Source of the DNA: Hylemonella gracilis ATCC 19624
Lineage (GTDB): Bacteria; Pseudomonadota; Gammaproteobacteria; Burkholderiales; Burkholderiaceae_C
DNA length: 56,007 nt
Assembly: GCF_000211835.1 (NCBI RefSeq)
Contig: NZ_AEGR01000039.1
Location: forward strand, 1-56,007
Direction of reading: 5' to 3'
Shown: positions 16,441 to 24,930 of the stretch, piece by piece
Numbering within the stretch: position 1 is the stretch's first letter
How the letters are laid out: every line of letters begins with the position of its first letter
Made by a program: the position numbers and the translations under genes
The notes under the pieces: generated by a model
Databases searched by the model: none
Told to the model about the DNA's origin: nothing
The model's input: only the letters and a program-made list of their open reading frames with translations

Positions 16441-17019
16441 TTACTGCTTGACGGCTTCCACCTGCACCAGCAGCTTCACTTCCTTGGGGAAGCCCCAGTT
16501 CAGACCGAAGTCGATGCCATAGGCGCTGCGGTCGATGATGGTTTCGAAGTCGCCACCGCAGACTTCACGCTTGAGCATGGGGTTCACATAGCAGTTGAAC
16601 TTGCTGGCCTTGAGCGTGACGGGTTGGGTCTTGCCCACCAGGGTCAGGGTGCCGGCAATCTCGCTGACCTTGTCACCGTTGAAGCTGAACTTGTCGGCGG
16701 TGAACTTGGCGGTCGGGAATTTCTCGGCGTTGAAGAAGTCCGCGCTCTGCAGGTGCTTGTCGAAGGCCGAGGTACCCGTGTTGATGGAGGTCATGTCGAT
16801 GGTGATCTGGACGCTGCCCTTCTTCGCGGCCTTGTCCAGCGTGACCGAGCCCTCCTTCTTGTCGAAGCGGCCACGGTTGGTCGAGGTGCCCATGTGGTCG
16901 ATCTCGAAGGTCACGAAAGTGTGCGTCGGGTCGATGCTGTAGGTGGCGGATTGGGCTTGGGCGGTGCCAGCGGCAGCCAGGGCCAGGCCGACGAGGGTGG
17001 CGACGGTGATCTTGCGCAT
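16441..17019 (-). CDS. YceI-family periplasmic protein (1)
   Basis: A 192-residue protein. The signal peptide (VATLVGLALAAAGTAQAQ) leads into the YceI lipocalin-like barrel: ATYSIDPTHTFVTFEIDHMGTS, DFFNAEKFPTAKFTADKF, GTLTLVGKTQPVTLKASKF and the end YGIDFGLNWGFPKEVKLLVQVEAVK. YceI proteins bind long isoprenoid or fatty amide ligands in the periplasm. The ATG at 17019 has AGGAGT before it. This is the last gene of the b561-YceI-YceI operon. Confidence 0.95.
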   Translation of the reverse strand: MRKITVATLVGLALAAAGTAQAQSATYSIDPTHTFVTFEIDHMGTSTNRGRFDKKEGSVTLDKAAKKGSVQITIDMTSINTGTSAFDKHLQSADFFNAEKFPTAKFTADKFSFNGDKVSEIAGTLTLVGKTQPVTLKASKFNCYVNPMLKREVCGGDFETIIDRSAYGIDFGLNWGFPKEVKLLVQVEAVKQ

Positions 17020-17117
17020 GAGGGGACTCCTGTGAATCAGCAAGGGTTGAGGAAGGGAAAAATGGAAGAGCGTGAGCGTGAGCATGAGCGCGGGACGCAT
17101 CGGCGTTCAGCAGAACG

Positions 17118-17702
17118 TCAGAGCTTGCCCACGCCGGTCAGCGCCAGCTTGAACTTGACCTGAACCTCGTCCGCCACCATGGAGGTGTCGGACCACTGGT
17201 TCTCGCCAATCGCGTAGGCCAGACGCTTGATGGTGAACAAACCGGTGGCGGTGGTCGTGCCGCCGACTTGCGAGAGCGTCACCGGCACCGTGACCGGGTT
17301 GGCGCGGCCCTTGATGGTGAGCTGGCCCGCCACCTCGTACTTGCCGCCACCCAGGGCTTTGATGCCGCTGGACTGGAAAGTCGCCTTCGGAAAGCCGGGC
17401 ACGTTGAACCACACGGCCTTGGGCAGCTCGGCGTCCGCCTCGGGCACGCCCAGAGTGGCGCTGGCCATTTCGGCCGTGAAGGCGATTTTGCTGGTCTGCG
17501 GCTTGGCGGGGTCGAAGGCGATCTGCGCGTCGAACTTCTTGAAGTAGCCCTCGACCGGCACGCCCATCTGCTTGCTGACGAAGACGATCTCGCTCTGCGC
17601 GGGCACCAGCTTCTGCTGGCCCTGGGCGGGCAGCGAGACGCTGGCGAGGACGGACAAAGCCAGCAGCAGGCTGCCCGAAACATGACGGCGGATGAAGTTC
17701 AT
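17118..17702 (-). CDS. YceI-family periplasmic protein (2)
   Basis: A 194-residue paralogue of the next gene, with its own signal peptide (LLLALSVLASVSLPAQGQ). The barrel motifs are VPAQSEIVFVSKQMGVPVEGYFKKFDAQI, FNVPGFPKATFQSSGIKAL, GQLTIKGRANPVTVPVTL and GLFTIKRLAYAIGENQW. In this shorter-loop type the His of the first strand is replaced. It lies between cytochrome b561 and YceI-1, 26 bp from the former. The pairing of YceI with a b561 cytochrome, as in E. coli yceJ-yceI, suggests a shared quinone or isoprenoid-linked redox role. Confidence 0.93.
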   Translation of the reverse strand: MNFIRRHVSGSLLLALSVLASVSLPAQGQQKLVPAQSEIVFVSKQMGVPVEGYFKKFDAQIAFDPAKPQTSKIAFTAEMASATLGVPEADAELPKAVWFNVPGFPKATFQSSGIKALGGGKYEVAGQLTIKGRANPVTVPVTLSQVGGTTTATGLFTIKRLAYAIGENQWSDTSMVADEVQVKFKLALTGVGKL

Positions 17703-17728
17703 GGCGGAAATAACTCCGAAGTGGAAGA

Positions 17729-18298
17729 TCAGGAACGGCCAAACCACATGCGGCCGATGAGGCCATCGCGGTCCAGCCACTGGTGTTTCAAGGCCGCGGC
17801 CACGTGCAGCAGCACGAACAAGGCCATCAGGTAGGCGCCGATTTCATGCGCCTCCTTCAGGGTGTGGGCCAAGGCCGCGTCCTTGCCCACGAAGTCGGGC
17901 AAGGGCAGCACGCCAAAGAGCACGATGGAAAAACCCGTGGCCGAGCTGTAAGCCCAGCCCAGCAGGGGCACGGCGAAGAACAGCAGGTAGAGCACGGCAT
18001 GCGTGCCATGGTGCGCCACGCGCTGCCAGGCCGGCATGGCCTGCGCGATGTGGGATGGCAGGGCTGGCGCGGGGCGGATCAGCCGCCAGAACAGGCGCAG
18101 GAAGGACAGGGCCAGCACCAGGATGCCCACCCATTTGTGCCAGTTGAACAGCTTGAGCCGTTGCGGCGAGAAAGGCAGGTCGGCCATGTACACGCCCAGG
18201 CAGAACAGGCCGATCAGCATCAGGCCCAGGGCCCAGTGCAGGACGACGGCCAGGCCGTTGTAGCGCGCGATCGGAGGGATGGAAGTGGTGGTATTCAT
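17729..18298 (-). CDS. cytochrome b561 family membrane protein
   Basis: A 189-residue four-helix b-type cytochrome. Haem-ligand His residues occur at the expected places: VVLHWALGLMLIGLF (helix 1), FNWHKWVGILVLAL (helix 2), HHGTHAVLYLLFFAVPLLGWAYS (helix 3) and LKEAHEIGAYLMALFVLLHVAAALKHQWLDRDGLIGRM (helix 4). It moves electrons between the quinone pool and a periplasmic partner. First gene of the operon with two yceI genes; divergent from the amino acid permease. Confidence 0.95.
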   Translation of the reverse strand: MNTTTSIPPIARYNGLAVVLHWALGLMLIGLFCLGVYMADLPFSPQRLKLFNWHKWVGILVLALSFLRLFWRLIRPAPALPSHIAQAMPAWQRVAHHGTHAVLYLLFFAVPLLGWAYSSATGFSIVLFGVLPLPDFVGKDAALAHTLKEAHEIGAYLMALFVLLHVAAALKHQWLDRDGLIGRMWFGRS

Positions 18299-18545
18299 GG
18301 CAATGGGCTGCGATTCTAGGAAGCCCCCTTTATCCCCAGGATGAGCGGGCTTGTCGGCTGAGTTCAAATTTTTTGCTCGCGGCCCGATGCAGCGCCAGGG
18401 CAACTTGCCCTCTGGCACCGTTTTTGCACTCGCCCTCAGGGTTGACCCGGTGTCTGCTTTGTTCAGACCCGGTTCGCCTGCTTCCTGTTTCCCTTGTTCC
18501 TCTTCCCCTTGTTCCTTGTCTTCTCCTTTGCTGAAAGGCACTTCC

Positions 18546-20057
18546 ATGAGTGAAACAACAACAGCCGCGGCGTCTGGCGGCGGTGTCACCTACCAATCGG
18601 TGGACAGCAGCTACTTCGAGAAACGCGGCTTGCGCCGTTACGCGGGTGTGGCGTCCCTGTGGGCCTTGGGCGTGGGCGCGGTGATTTCCGGCCACTTCTC
18701 GGGCTGGAACTTCGGGCTGGGCGTGGGCGGCTGGGGCGGCATGCTGATCGCCACGGTCTTCATCGCCATCATGTACCTGGGCCTGACCTTTTCCATCGCC
18801 GAGATGAGCCCGGCCTTGCCCCACACTGGCGCGGCGTATTCCTTCGCCCGCTCCACCATGGGGCCTTGGGGCGGATTCATCACTGGCCTGTGCGAGAACG
18901 TGGAATACGTCATCACGCCCGCAGTCATCGTCTTTTTCATCGGCTCCTACCTGGGCTCCATCTTCGGCACGTCCGAGAGCTTCCAGCCGGTCTACTGGAT
19001 CGGCGGCTACATCGTCTTCGTGGGCCTGAACGTTGTCGGCGTGGAACTGTCCTTCAAGGTCACGCTGGTGGTCACCCTGCTGGCCCTGGCCTGCCTGGTG
19101 GGCTTCTGGTTCAGCGCCATCCCCAACATGGACTTCACCCGCTGGGCGCTCAACATCGGCGTTGGCGCCGATGGCGCGCCGGTGGAGCTGGCCGAGGGCG
19201 GCGGCAGCTTCCTGCCCTTCGGCCTGCATGGCGCGTTGGCGGCCATGCCTTTCGCTGTCTGGCTCTTCCTGGCCATTGAGCAGTTGCCGCTGGCGGCCGA
19301 GGAATCGGTGGACCCCAAGCGGGACATGCCGCGCGGCATCATCCTGGGCATCATCACGCTGATCATCTCGGCGTTCATGATCCTGTTGCTGAACGCCTCG
19401 ATCGCCAAGGGTGCTTTCGCACTCTCCACCTCGGGCGAACCGCTGCTGGACGGTTTCCGCGCCATCTACGGCGACGGCATCGCCAAGATCCTGGCGCTGA
19501 TCGCCGTGATCGGCCTGATCGCCAGCTTCCACACCATCATCTTCGCGCAGGGTCGCCAGATCTACTCGCTGTCGCGCGCGGGCTACTTCCCGCGCGCGCT
19601 GTCCATCACGCACGGCACGCGCAAGACGCCGCACCTGGCCATGGTGGCGGGCGCGGTGGTGGCACTGATCGTGATGTGCGTGATCTGGTACGGCGTGGCC
19701 AACAGCGCGGCCATCATCGGCGGCACCCTGCTCAACATGGCGGTGTTCGGCGCGATGATTTCCTACATCATGCAGGCCCTGTCCTTCATTCTGTTGCGCA
19801 AGAAGTTTCCCCAGATCGCGCGTCCCTACAAGAGCCCCTTCGGCGTCGTGGGCGCGGTGCTGACCATGCTGATCGCGCTGGTCACCATCTACTTCCAGCT
19901 CTCCGACCCGGTCTACCGCGCCGGAGTGATCGGCGTGGCGATCTGGTTCGCGGTCGGCATCATCTACTTCGCGCTCGTCGGGCGCCACAAGCTGGTGCTC
20001 TCGCCGGAAGAAGAGTTCGCCCGCTCCAAGGGCACGGCGGAGTACAAGTCTCTCTGA
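18546..20057 (+). CDS. APC-superfamily permease, ethanolamine permease-like
   Basis: A 503-residue protein of about 12 transmembrane helices. The beginning, FEKRGLRRYAGVASLWALGVGAVISGHFSGWNFGL followed by GGWGGMLIATVF, is the pattern of the ethanolamine permease branch of the APC family. FARSTMGPWGGFITGLCENVEYVITP and EQLPLAAEESVDPKRDMPRGI also fit that branch. It lies 1.4 kb from eutC/eutB (opposite strand), which supports ethanolamine or a related amine as substrate. The ATG at 18546 is preferred; upstream in-frame codons encode an atypical Cys/Ser-rich leader. A strong terminator follows the gene. Confidence 0.9.
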   Translation: MSETTTAAASGGGVTYQSVDSSYFEKRGLRRYAGVASLWALGVGAVISGHFSGWNFGLGVGGWGGMLIATVFIAIMYLGLTFSIAEMSPALPHTGAAYSFARSTMGPWGGFITGLCENVEYVITPAVIVFFIGSYLGSIFGTSESFQPVYWIGGYIVFVGLNVVGVELSFKVTLVVTLLALACLVGFWFSAIPNMDFTRWALNIGVGADGAPVELAEGGGSFLPFGLHGALAAMPFAVWLFLAIEQLPLAAEESVDPKRDMPRGIILGIITLIISAFMILLLNASIAKGAFALSTSGEPLLDGFRAIYGDGIAKILALIAVIGLIASFHTIIFAQGRQIYSLSRAGYFPRALSITHGTRKTPHLAMVAGAVVALIVMCVIWYGVANSAAIIGGTLLNMAVFGAMISYIMQALSFILLRKKFPQIARPYKSPFGVVGAVLTMLIALVTIYFQLSDPVYRAGVIGVAIWFAVGIIYFALVGRHKLVLSPEEEFARSKGTAEYKSL

Positions 20058-20142
20058 GCCACCCTCGACGACGCGGCGGAGCGCGGGGCTCCAGAACCCG
20101 AGGGTTCTAGGGCCCCAAGCCCCCGACGCTGCAGGTGACCCA

Positions 20143-20173
20143 GGGAAGAAGGGCAACCTTCTTCCCTTTTTTT
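20143..20173 (+). terminator. intrinsic terminator after the permease gene
   Basis: GGGAAGAAGG-GCAA-CCTTCTTCCC followed by seven T: a 10-bp perfect stem with a tetraloop, 86 bp after the permease stop. It lies between convergent genes. Confidence 0.95.
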
Positions 20174-20185
20174 CATGCCGGGTCT

Positions 20186-20872
20186 TCATGCCGGGTCGGC
20201 CAGACCCCCCATCAGCAATTGCAGCAGCTTGGCGCCCATGGTGCTGGCGGCCTCCTCGCGCCCCGCACCCAGGCCGTAAAGCCCCGCCGTTTGTTCTTCG
20301 AGCACCAAGGTGGCGTAGCCATGCGCGCATGACCAGGCCAGCAGAATGCGCTCCCCCAGCTCGGCGGGTGGCAGGCCCCGCTCGGCGATCAGCTCCGCAT
20401 ACACCTGGCGCAAGGCATCCCCGGTGCGGCGCCCGGCGGCCTGCAACGCGGCGTCTTGCGGGTCCAGCCGATCGCGGCGGAACATCAGCTGGAACAGGGC
20501 ACGGTGCGCCAAGGCGAAATCGATGTAGGCCGCGCCCAGGGCCTGGGCGCGCGCGCGTGCGTCCTGGCCCGCGCTGTCCATGCGCGCCTGCATGGCGTCG
20601 GCCAGGCGCTCGAAGCCATCGGCCGCGCAGGCCGTCAACAGGCCGCGCGCATCGCCAAAGTGGTGGGCCGGCGCCGCGTGCGAGACCCCAGCCGCGCGCG
20701 CGGCGGCGCGCAGGGAAAAGCCCTCCAGCCCCTGCTCGCGCAGCAACTCGCTGGTGGCGTCGATCAGCGCCCGGCGCAGGTCGCCGTGGTGATAAGGCAG
20801 GGGCTCGGCTGCCGGGCGGCGGGAAGCGGCGGCGGGAAGCGCGACGGGAGAGGCAGTTTTGGAGCGAGGCAT
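20186..20872 (-). CDS. TetR/AcrR-family regulator
   Basis: A 228-residue regulator. The HTH lies near residues 30-75 (HHGDLRRALIDATSELLREQG, FSLRAAARAAGVSHAAPAHHFGD) and is followed by a TetR C-terminal ligand domain. The start MPRSKTASP is chosen because an alternative start at 20899 would place the operator-like palindrome 20887-20899 inside the gene. It is divergent from the DUF2214 gene, with two TTGACAATG elements in the 74-bp gap. It probably represses itself and that neighbour; the ligand is unknown. Confidence 0.9.
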   Translation of the reverse strand: MPRSKTASPVALPAAASRRPAAEPLPYHHGDLRRALIDATSELLREQGLEGFSLRAAARAAGVSHAAPAHHFGDARGLLTACAADGFERLADAMQARMDSAGQDARARAQALGAAYIDFALAHRALFQLMFRRDRLDPQDAALQAAGRRTGDALRQVYAELIAERGLPPAELGERILLAWSCAHGYATLVLEEQTAGLYGLGAGREEAASTMGAKLLQLLMGGLADPA

Positions 20873-20886
20873 GACGGCATCATAAC

Positions 20887-20940
20887 TTGACAATGTCAAA
20901 TTGCACCGCTACAGTCCATTCACTCTATCTTGACAATGGA
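20887..20940 (+). promoter_or_regulatory. promoter with overlapping TetR operator
   Basis: TTGACAATGTCAA (20887-20899) is palindromic and begins with a consensus -35 (TTGACA). Seventeen bases on is TACAGT (20910-20915), a fair -10. A second copy of the half, TTGACAATGGA (20930-20940), lies just before the DUF2214 start. The layout suits a repressor that blocks the promoter and its own gene. Confidence 0.6.
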
Positions 20941-20946
20941 AATATC

Positions 20947-21393
20947 ATGACCCCTCAACTCTCAGATCTCTTGCTGGCGCTGCTGCACCACCTCGCCGTT
21001 TTCGCGCTGGTCGCCGCGCTCTTCTCGCAATACCTGCTCCTGGGCGGCCAGCCCGATGCGGCACGCCTGCGCACCCTGGGGCAACTGGACAAAGGGTATG
21101 CCGCGCTGGCGGCGGGCATTCTGGCCATCGGTTTCGCGCGCGCCGCGCACGGGGCCAAGGGCTGGGCGTTCTATGCCGACAACCCGGTGTTCTGGACCAA
21201 GATCGCGGTCTTCGGGCTGATCGGCCTGCTGTCCGCCGTGCCGACGCTGCGCTTCCTGCGCTGGCAAAAGCAAGGCGGCTTGCCGGACGCGTCAAGCTGG
21301 CGCGGCACCCGGCGTTGGATCTTGGCGGAGTTGCTGCTCTTGCCCTTGCTGCCGCTGCTGGCCATCCTGATGGCGCGTGGCATCGGCTTGTGA
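20947..21393 (+). CDS. DUF2214-family membrane protein
   Basis: A 148-residue protein with four hydrophobic helices. The opening LLALLHHLAVFALVAALFSQYLLL carries the paired His typical of the family, followed by DKGYAALAAGILAIGFARAAHGAKGWAFYADNPVFWTKIAVF. The conserved His, Tyr and Trp residues suggest a haem or quinone link, but the role is unknown. It is divergent from the TetR gene and probably under its control. It sits between the ethanolamine permease and eutC but need not belong to that pathway. Confidence 0.85.
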   Translation: MTPQLSDLLLALLHHLAVFALVAALFSQYLLLGGQPDAARLRTLGQLDKGYAALAAGILAIGFARAAHGAKGWAFYADNPVFWTKIAVFGLIGLLSAVPTLRFLRWQKQGGLPDASSWRGTRRWILAELLLLPLLPLLAILMARGIGL

Positions 21394-21447
21394 AGGGCTT
21401 GCGACAACGCCCGCAGGGCCTGCGCAGCCCGATGCCGTGAACGAGAA

Positions 21448-22284
21448 CTAGGACAAGACCGGCGCGGACCCACCGGCGTCGAGCGTCAACCCATCGCTGC
21501 GGTCCTTCAGGTCCACGCCCGTGAGCTGCAGCTTGCGCGCCTCGCGGCACAGCCACCACAGACGTGCCGCCGCGGCCGAGGCGGGCAAGCCTTCGGGTCG
21601 CACATTGGAGATGCAATTGCGCTGAGCGTCGTTGCGCCCCGGCCGGGGCGCCCAGGTGAGGTAGATGCCCAGACTGTCGGGCGAGGACAGGCCGGGCCGT
21701 TCGCCAATCAGCACCGCGACCATGCGGGCCTGGAGCAGCGCCCCCACTTCGTCACCCAGAGCCACGCGCGACTGAGTGGCGATGACCACGGGGCCGAGCG
21801 TCCAGTCCGTGGGCGCGAGCTGGCGGATGGCCTCGATCAAGGGCACCGCCTGACGCTCCACCGCCAGGGAGGATAGGCCGTCACCGACCACCAGCAACAA
21901 ATCACAGCCCTCGGGCCGGGCTTGCGCGGCAAGTTGGGACGCATCCTCGGCATTCAAACGACGGCCGAGGTCAGGCCGCAGGAGGTAGGTGGCGCGGTCG
22001 CTGGCGGCGCTGCGCACGGTCAGCGTCTCGCAGCCCAGGGTCTGCAAGCGCGCGGCCAGGGCCGCTGCGTCCAGCTGGATGTGCACCGCGTCCCGAGCCT
22101 GGGCATGGGCCAGGCCGAAACTGAGCAGTTCCTTGGTGGGCAGGCCCGCCCCGACGCGGCCGAGGGCGATGCGCGCCGCGGTGTGGGCGCGCAAGTCGGT
22201 CCAGGGATCCGCGGAGCCCACCTCGGCGCCCCGGGCGTCGGGGCTGGACGATGGGGAGGAAAACTCGACCACCTTGCCGTTCAT
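21448..22284 (-). CDS. eutC: ethanolamine ammonia-lyase small subunit
   Basis: A 278-residue EutC. The conserved segments are DLRAHTAARIALGRVGAGLPTKELLSFGLAHAQARDAVH, DLGRRLNAEDASQLAAQA, CDLLLVVGDGLSS, VLIGERPGLSSPDSLGIYLTW and RNCISNVRPEGL. With EutB it forms the B12-dependent lyase that yields acetaldehyde and ammonia from ethanolamine. The ATG of MNGKVVEF is chosen; a GTG at 22338 overlapping the eutB stop would add 18 residues and cannot be excluded. It follows eutB directly. Confidence 0.95.
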   Translation of the reverse strand: MNGKVVEFSSPSSSPDARGAEVGSADPWTDLRAHTAARIALGRVGAGLPTKELLSFGLAHAQARDAVHIQLDAAALAARLQTLGCETLTVRSAASDRATYLLRPDLGRRLNAEDASQLAAQARPEGCDLLLVVGDGLSSLAVERQAVPLIEAIRQLAPTDWTLGPVVIATQSRVALGDEVGALLQARMVAVLIGERPGLSSPDSLGIYLTWAPRPGRNDAQRNCISNVRPEGLPASAAAARLWWLCREARKLQLTGVDLKDRSDGLTLDAGGSAPVLS

Positions 22285-22334
22285 GGGATCCCCCTTGCTC
22301 TGCTGTCCATCAGAACTCTCGATGCGCCGCGGGA

Positions 22335-23738
22335 TCACGCCGCCTTGCGCATCAACTCCAAGGCTGGCTGCCGCGCGCTGCTGCTGAGCAGACGGCCGGC
22401 TTCGTCAATGATCTGCATGCGCTGCAGCCAGGCTTCAAATTCCGGCGCGTGGCGCAGGCCCAGCACCTGGCGCACGTACAGCGCGTCGTGGAAGGAGGTG
22501 CTCTGGTAATTGAGCATGATGTCGTCCGCGCCCGGCACGCCCATCACGAAGTTCACGCCCGCAGCGCCCAGCAGGGTCAGCAGGTTGTCCATGTCGTCCT
22601 GGTCGGCCTCGGCATGGTTGGTGTAGCAGACGTCCACGCCCAAGGGCGCGCCCAGCAGCTTGCCGCAGAAATGGTCTTCCAGGCCAGCGCGCACGATCTG
22701 CTTGCCGTCGTACAGGTATTCGGGGCCGATGAAGCCAACCACGGTGTTGGTCAGCAAGGGCTTGAACTCGCGCGCCACGGCGTAGGCCCGCGCCTCGCAG
22801 GTCTGCTGGTCCACGCCATGGTGGGCGTTGGCCGAGAGGGCGCTGCCCTGCCCGGTCTCGAAATACATGACGTTGTCGCCCACGCCATCTTGCAAGGGCC
22901 GGCCGCGCTTGAGCGACAGCGCCGCCTCGCGCGCCTCGCGCAGCACGGCCAGGCTGACACCGAAGCTCGCATTCGCGGCCTCGGTGCCCGCGATGGACTG
23001 GAACACCAGATCCACCGGCGCGCCCTGCTCGATCATCTGGATGGTGTTGGTCACGTGCGTGAGCACGCAGGTCTGGGTCGGGATGGCCAGGCGCTCCACC
23101 ACCTCGCCCATGCGTCGCACCAGGGTGCCCAGGGCGGCCACGCTGTCGGTGGCGGGGTTGACGCCGATCACCGCGTCGCCACAGCCGTACAGCAGACCAT
23201 CGATCATGCTGGCCGCGATGCCGCGCACGTCGTCGGTCGGGTGATTGGGCTGCAGGCGCACGGCCAGCCTTCCCGGCAGGCCGATGGTGTCGCGAAAGGC
23301 CGTGACCACGCGGCATTTGCGCGCCACGGCGATCAGGTCCTGGTTGCGCATCAGCTTGCTGACCGCCGCCGCCATCTCGGGCGTGATGCCTGCGCGCACG
23401 GCGCTGAGCGTGTCGCTGGTGGTGCGCTCGTCCAGCAGCCAGTCACGGAAGGCGCCGACGGTCAGGTGCGCGATGGGCGCGAAGGCTGCGCCATCGTGCG
23501 TGTCGATGATGAGCCGCGTGACCTCGTCGGTCTCGTAGGGAATCAGGGCTTCATTGAGGAAGGTGCGCAGCGGCAAATCGGCGAGGGCGAGACGCGCCGC
23601 CATGCGCTCCACCGACGAGGTGGCCGCCACGCCCGCCAGTGCGTCGCCCGACCGCAGGGGCGTGGCCTTGGCCATCAGATCCCGCAGGTCACGGAACTGC
23701 CAGGTCTGGTGCGCGACAGTGGCTTGGTAGGCGGGCAT
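22335..23738 (-). CDS. eutB: ethanolamine ammonia-lyase large subunit
   Basis: A 467-residue TIM-barrel EutB, full length for the family. It shows FRDLRDLMAKATPLRSGDALAGVAA, FLNEALIPYETDEVTRLI, RLQPNHPTDDVRGIAASMIDGLLYGCGDAVIGVNPATDS, FQSIAGTEAANASFGV and CYTNHAEADQDDM. It carries the ethanolamine site and contacts the adenosylcobalamin held by EutC. This is the simple eutBC type: no shell proteins, eutA reactivase or eutR are nearby. Acetaldehyde would be handled by general dehydrogenases. Co-transcribed with eutC. Confidence 0.97.
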   Translation of the reverse strand: MPAYQATVAHQTWQFRDLRDLMAKATPLRSGDALAGVAATSSVERMAARLALADLPLRTFLNEALIPYETDEVTRLIIDTHDGAAFAPIAHLTVGAFRDWLLDERTTSDTLSAVRAGITPEMAAAVSKLMRNQDLIAVARKCRVVTAFRDTIGLPGRLAVRLQPNHPTDDVRGIAASMIDGLLYGCGDAVIGVNPATDSVAALGTLVRRMGEVVERLAIPTQTCVLTHVTNTIQMIEQGAPVDLVFQSIAGTEAANASFGVSLAVLREAREAALSLKRGRPLQDGVGDNVMYFETGQGSALSANAHHGVDQQTCEARAYAVAREFKPLLTNTVVGFIGPEYLYDGKQIVRAGLEDHFCGKLLGAPLGVDVCYTNHAEADQDDMDNLLTLLGAAGVNFVMGVPGADDIMLNYQSTSFHDALYVRQVLGLRHAPEFEAWLQRMQIIDEAGRLLSSSARQPALELMRKAA

Positions 23739-23901
23739 GGTGCCTCTCCTTCAAGCAGCAAATATGCCAGCGCGGCCCCGTGCGGGCAAGGAGATGCCGA
23801 TGTGACGACCAGCGCGACGACCGGCCCGCGTCGGCGCGCCAGCCTGCGGAGGCGCGGTCGGTGTGGGCGGTCGAGTGTGGACGTCTGGCGCTGGCTGGGA
23901 C

Positions 23902-24846
23902 TCAGCCGTCCGCGTTGATCTTGGCGATCAGCTTCTTGAGCACGTCCTCGGCCTGGTCGTTCGGCACCTGACAGGTGCCCGCCGCCTGGTGCCCGCCGCC
24001 GCCGTACTGCAGCATCAGGTCACCCACATTGGTCCTGCTGGAGCGGTCGAGGATGGATTTGCCCGTGGCGAACACCGTGTTCTGCTTCTGAGGACCCCAG
24101 AGCACGTGGATCGAGATGTTGGTCTGCGGGAACAGCGCGTAGATCATGAAGCGGTTGGTCGCGTAGATCGTGTTCTCGCCCCGCAGGTCGAGCACCGCCA
24201 GATTGCGGTGCACCGTGGTGCAGCGCTTGATTTGTTCCTTGGCTTTTTCCGTGTGCTCGAAATACAGGTCCACGCGCTCCTTGACGTCCGGCAGCGCCAG
24301 GATCTCGCCAATCGAGTGGTCCTTGCAGTACTTGATGAGGTCCATCATCAGCTGGTAGTTGCTGATGCGGAATTCACGGAAACGACCCAGGCCCGTGCGC
24401 GCGTCCATCAGGTAGTTCAAGAGCACCCAGCCCTTGGGGTCGAGCACTTCATCGCGCACGTACTGCGCGCTGTCGGCCTTATCCACGGCCTCCATCATCT
24501 CGTCGGAGATGCCGGGGAACTTGGCCTTGCCGCCGTAGTACTCGTAAACCACGCGCGCGGCCGAAGGCGACTTGGCGTCGATGATGTGGTTCTTGCGTGC
24601 GTCGGCGGACTGGCCCGCGTTGCGGATGGTTTCGGAGAGGTGGTGATCAAAGGCCAGGTGCGCGCCGGGCACGTAGGGCAGGTTGGTGGTGATGTCGCGC
24701 TGGCTGATCTCGACCTTGCCATCCTGCATGTCCTTGGGGTGGACAAACTTGATGTCGTCGATCAGGTCCAGTTCATTCAGCAAGACGGCGCAGACCAGAC
24801 CATCGAAGTCGCTGCGGGTGACAAGGCGGTATTTTTCTTGGCTCAT
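23902..24846 (-). CDS. DHH-family phosphoesterase
   Basis: A 314-residue protein of the DHH superfamily. The motifs are LVTRSDFDGLVCAVLL (motif I, DxD), LAFDHHLSE (the DHH motif) and a C-terminal glycine-rich GGGGHQAAG (DHHA1-like). Such proteins are Mn-dependent phosphoesterases; in Burkholderiales this group is often annotated as exopolyphosphatase, but that substrate is not shown by sequence alone. It stands alone, 84 bp before the FAD oxidoreductase stop, with its own RBS (GGAG). Confidence 0.85.
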   Translation of the reverse strand: MSQEKYRLVTRSDFDGLVCAVLLNELDLIDDIKFVHPKDMQDGKVEISQRDITTNLPYVPGAHLAFDHHLSETIRNAGQSADARKNHIIDAKSPSAARVVYEYYGGKAKFPGISDEMMEAVDKADSAQYVRDEVLDPKGWVLLNYLMDARTGLGRFREFRISNYQLMMDLIKYCKDHSIGEILALPDVKERVDLYFEHTEKAKEQIKRCTTVHRNLAVLDLRGENTIYATNRFMIYALFPQTNISIHVLWGPQKQNTVFATGKSILDRSSRTNVGDLMLQYGGGGHQAAGTCQVPNDQAEDVLKKLIAKINADG

Positions 24847-24930
24847 TGATCACTCTCCTCCATGAATATGTAAGCAGATATTACAACACCGGTTTTGGCG
24901 TGTGAGCGGGTATCGACCCGGGGTCGGACC

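Noticed and set aside
18330-20330. Open frame of about 666 codons on the minus strand
   Set aside because: Antisense to the permease, Asp/His/Gln/Arg-rich, no domain.
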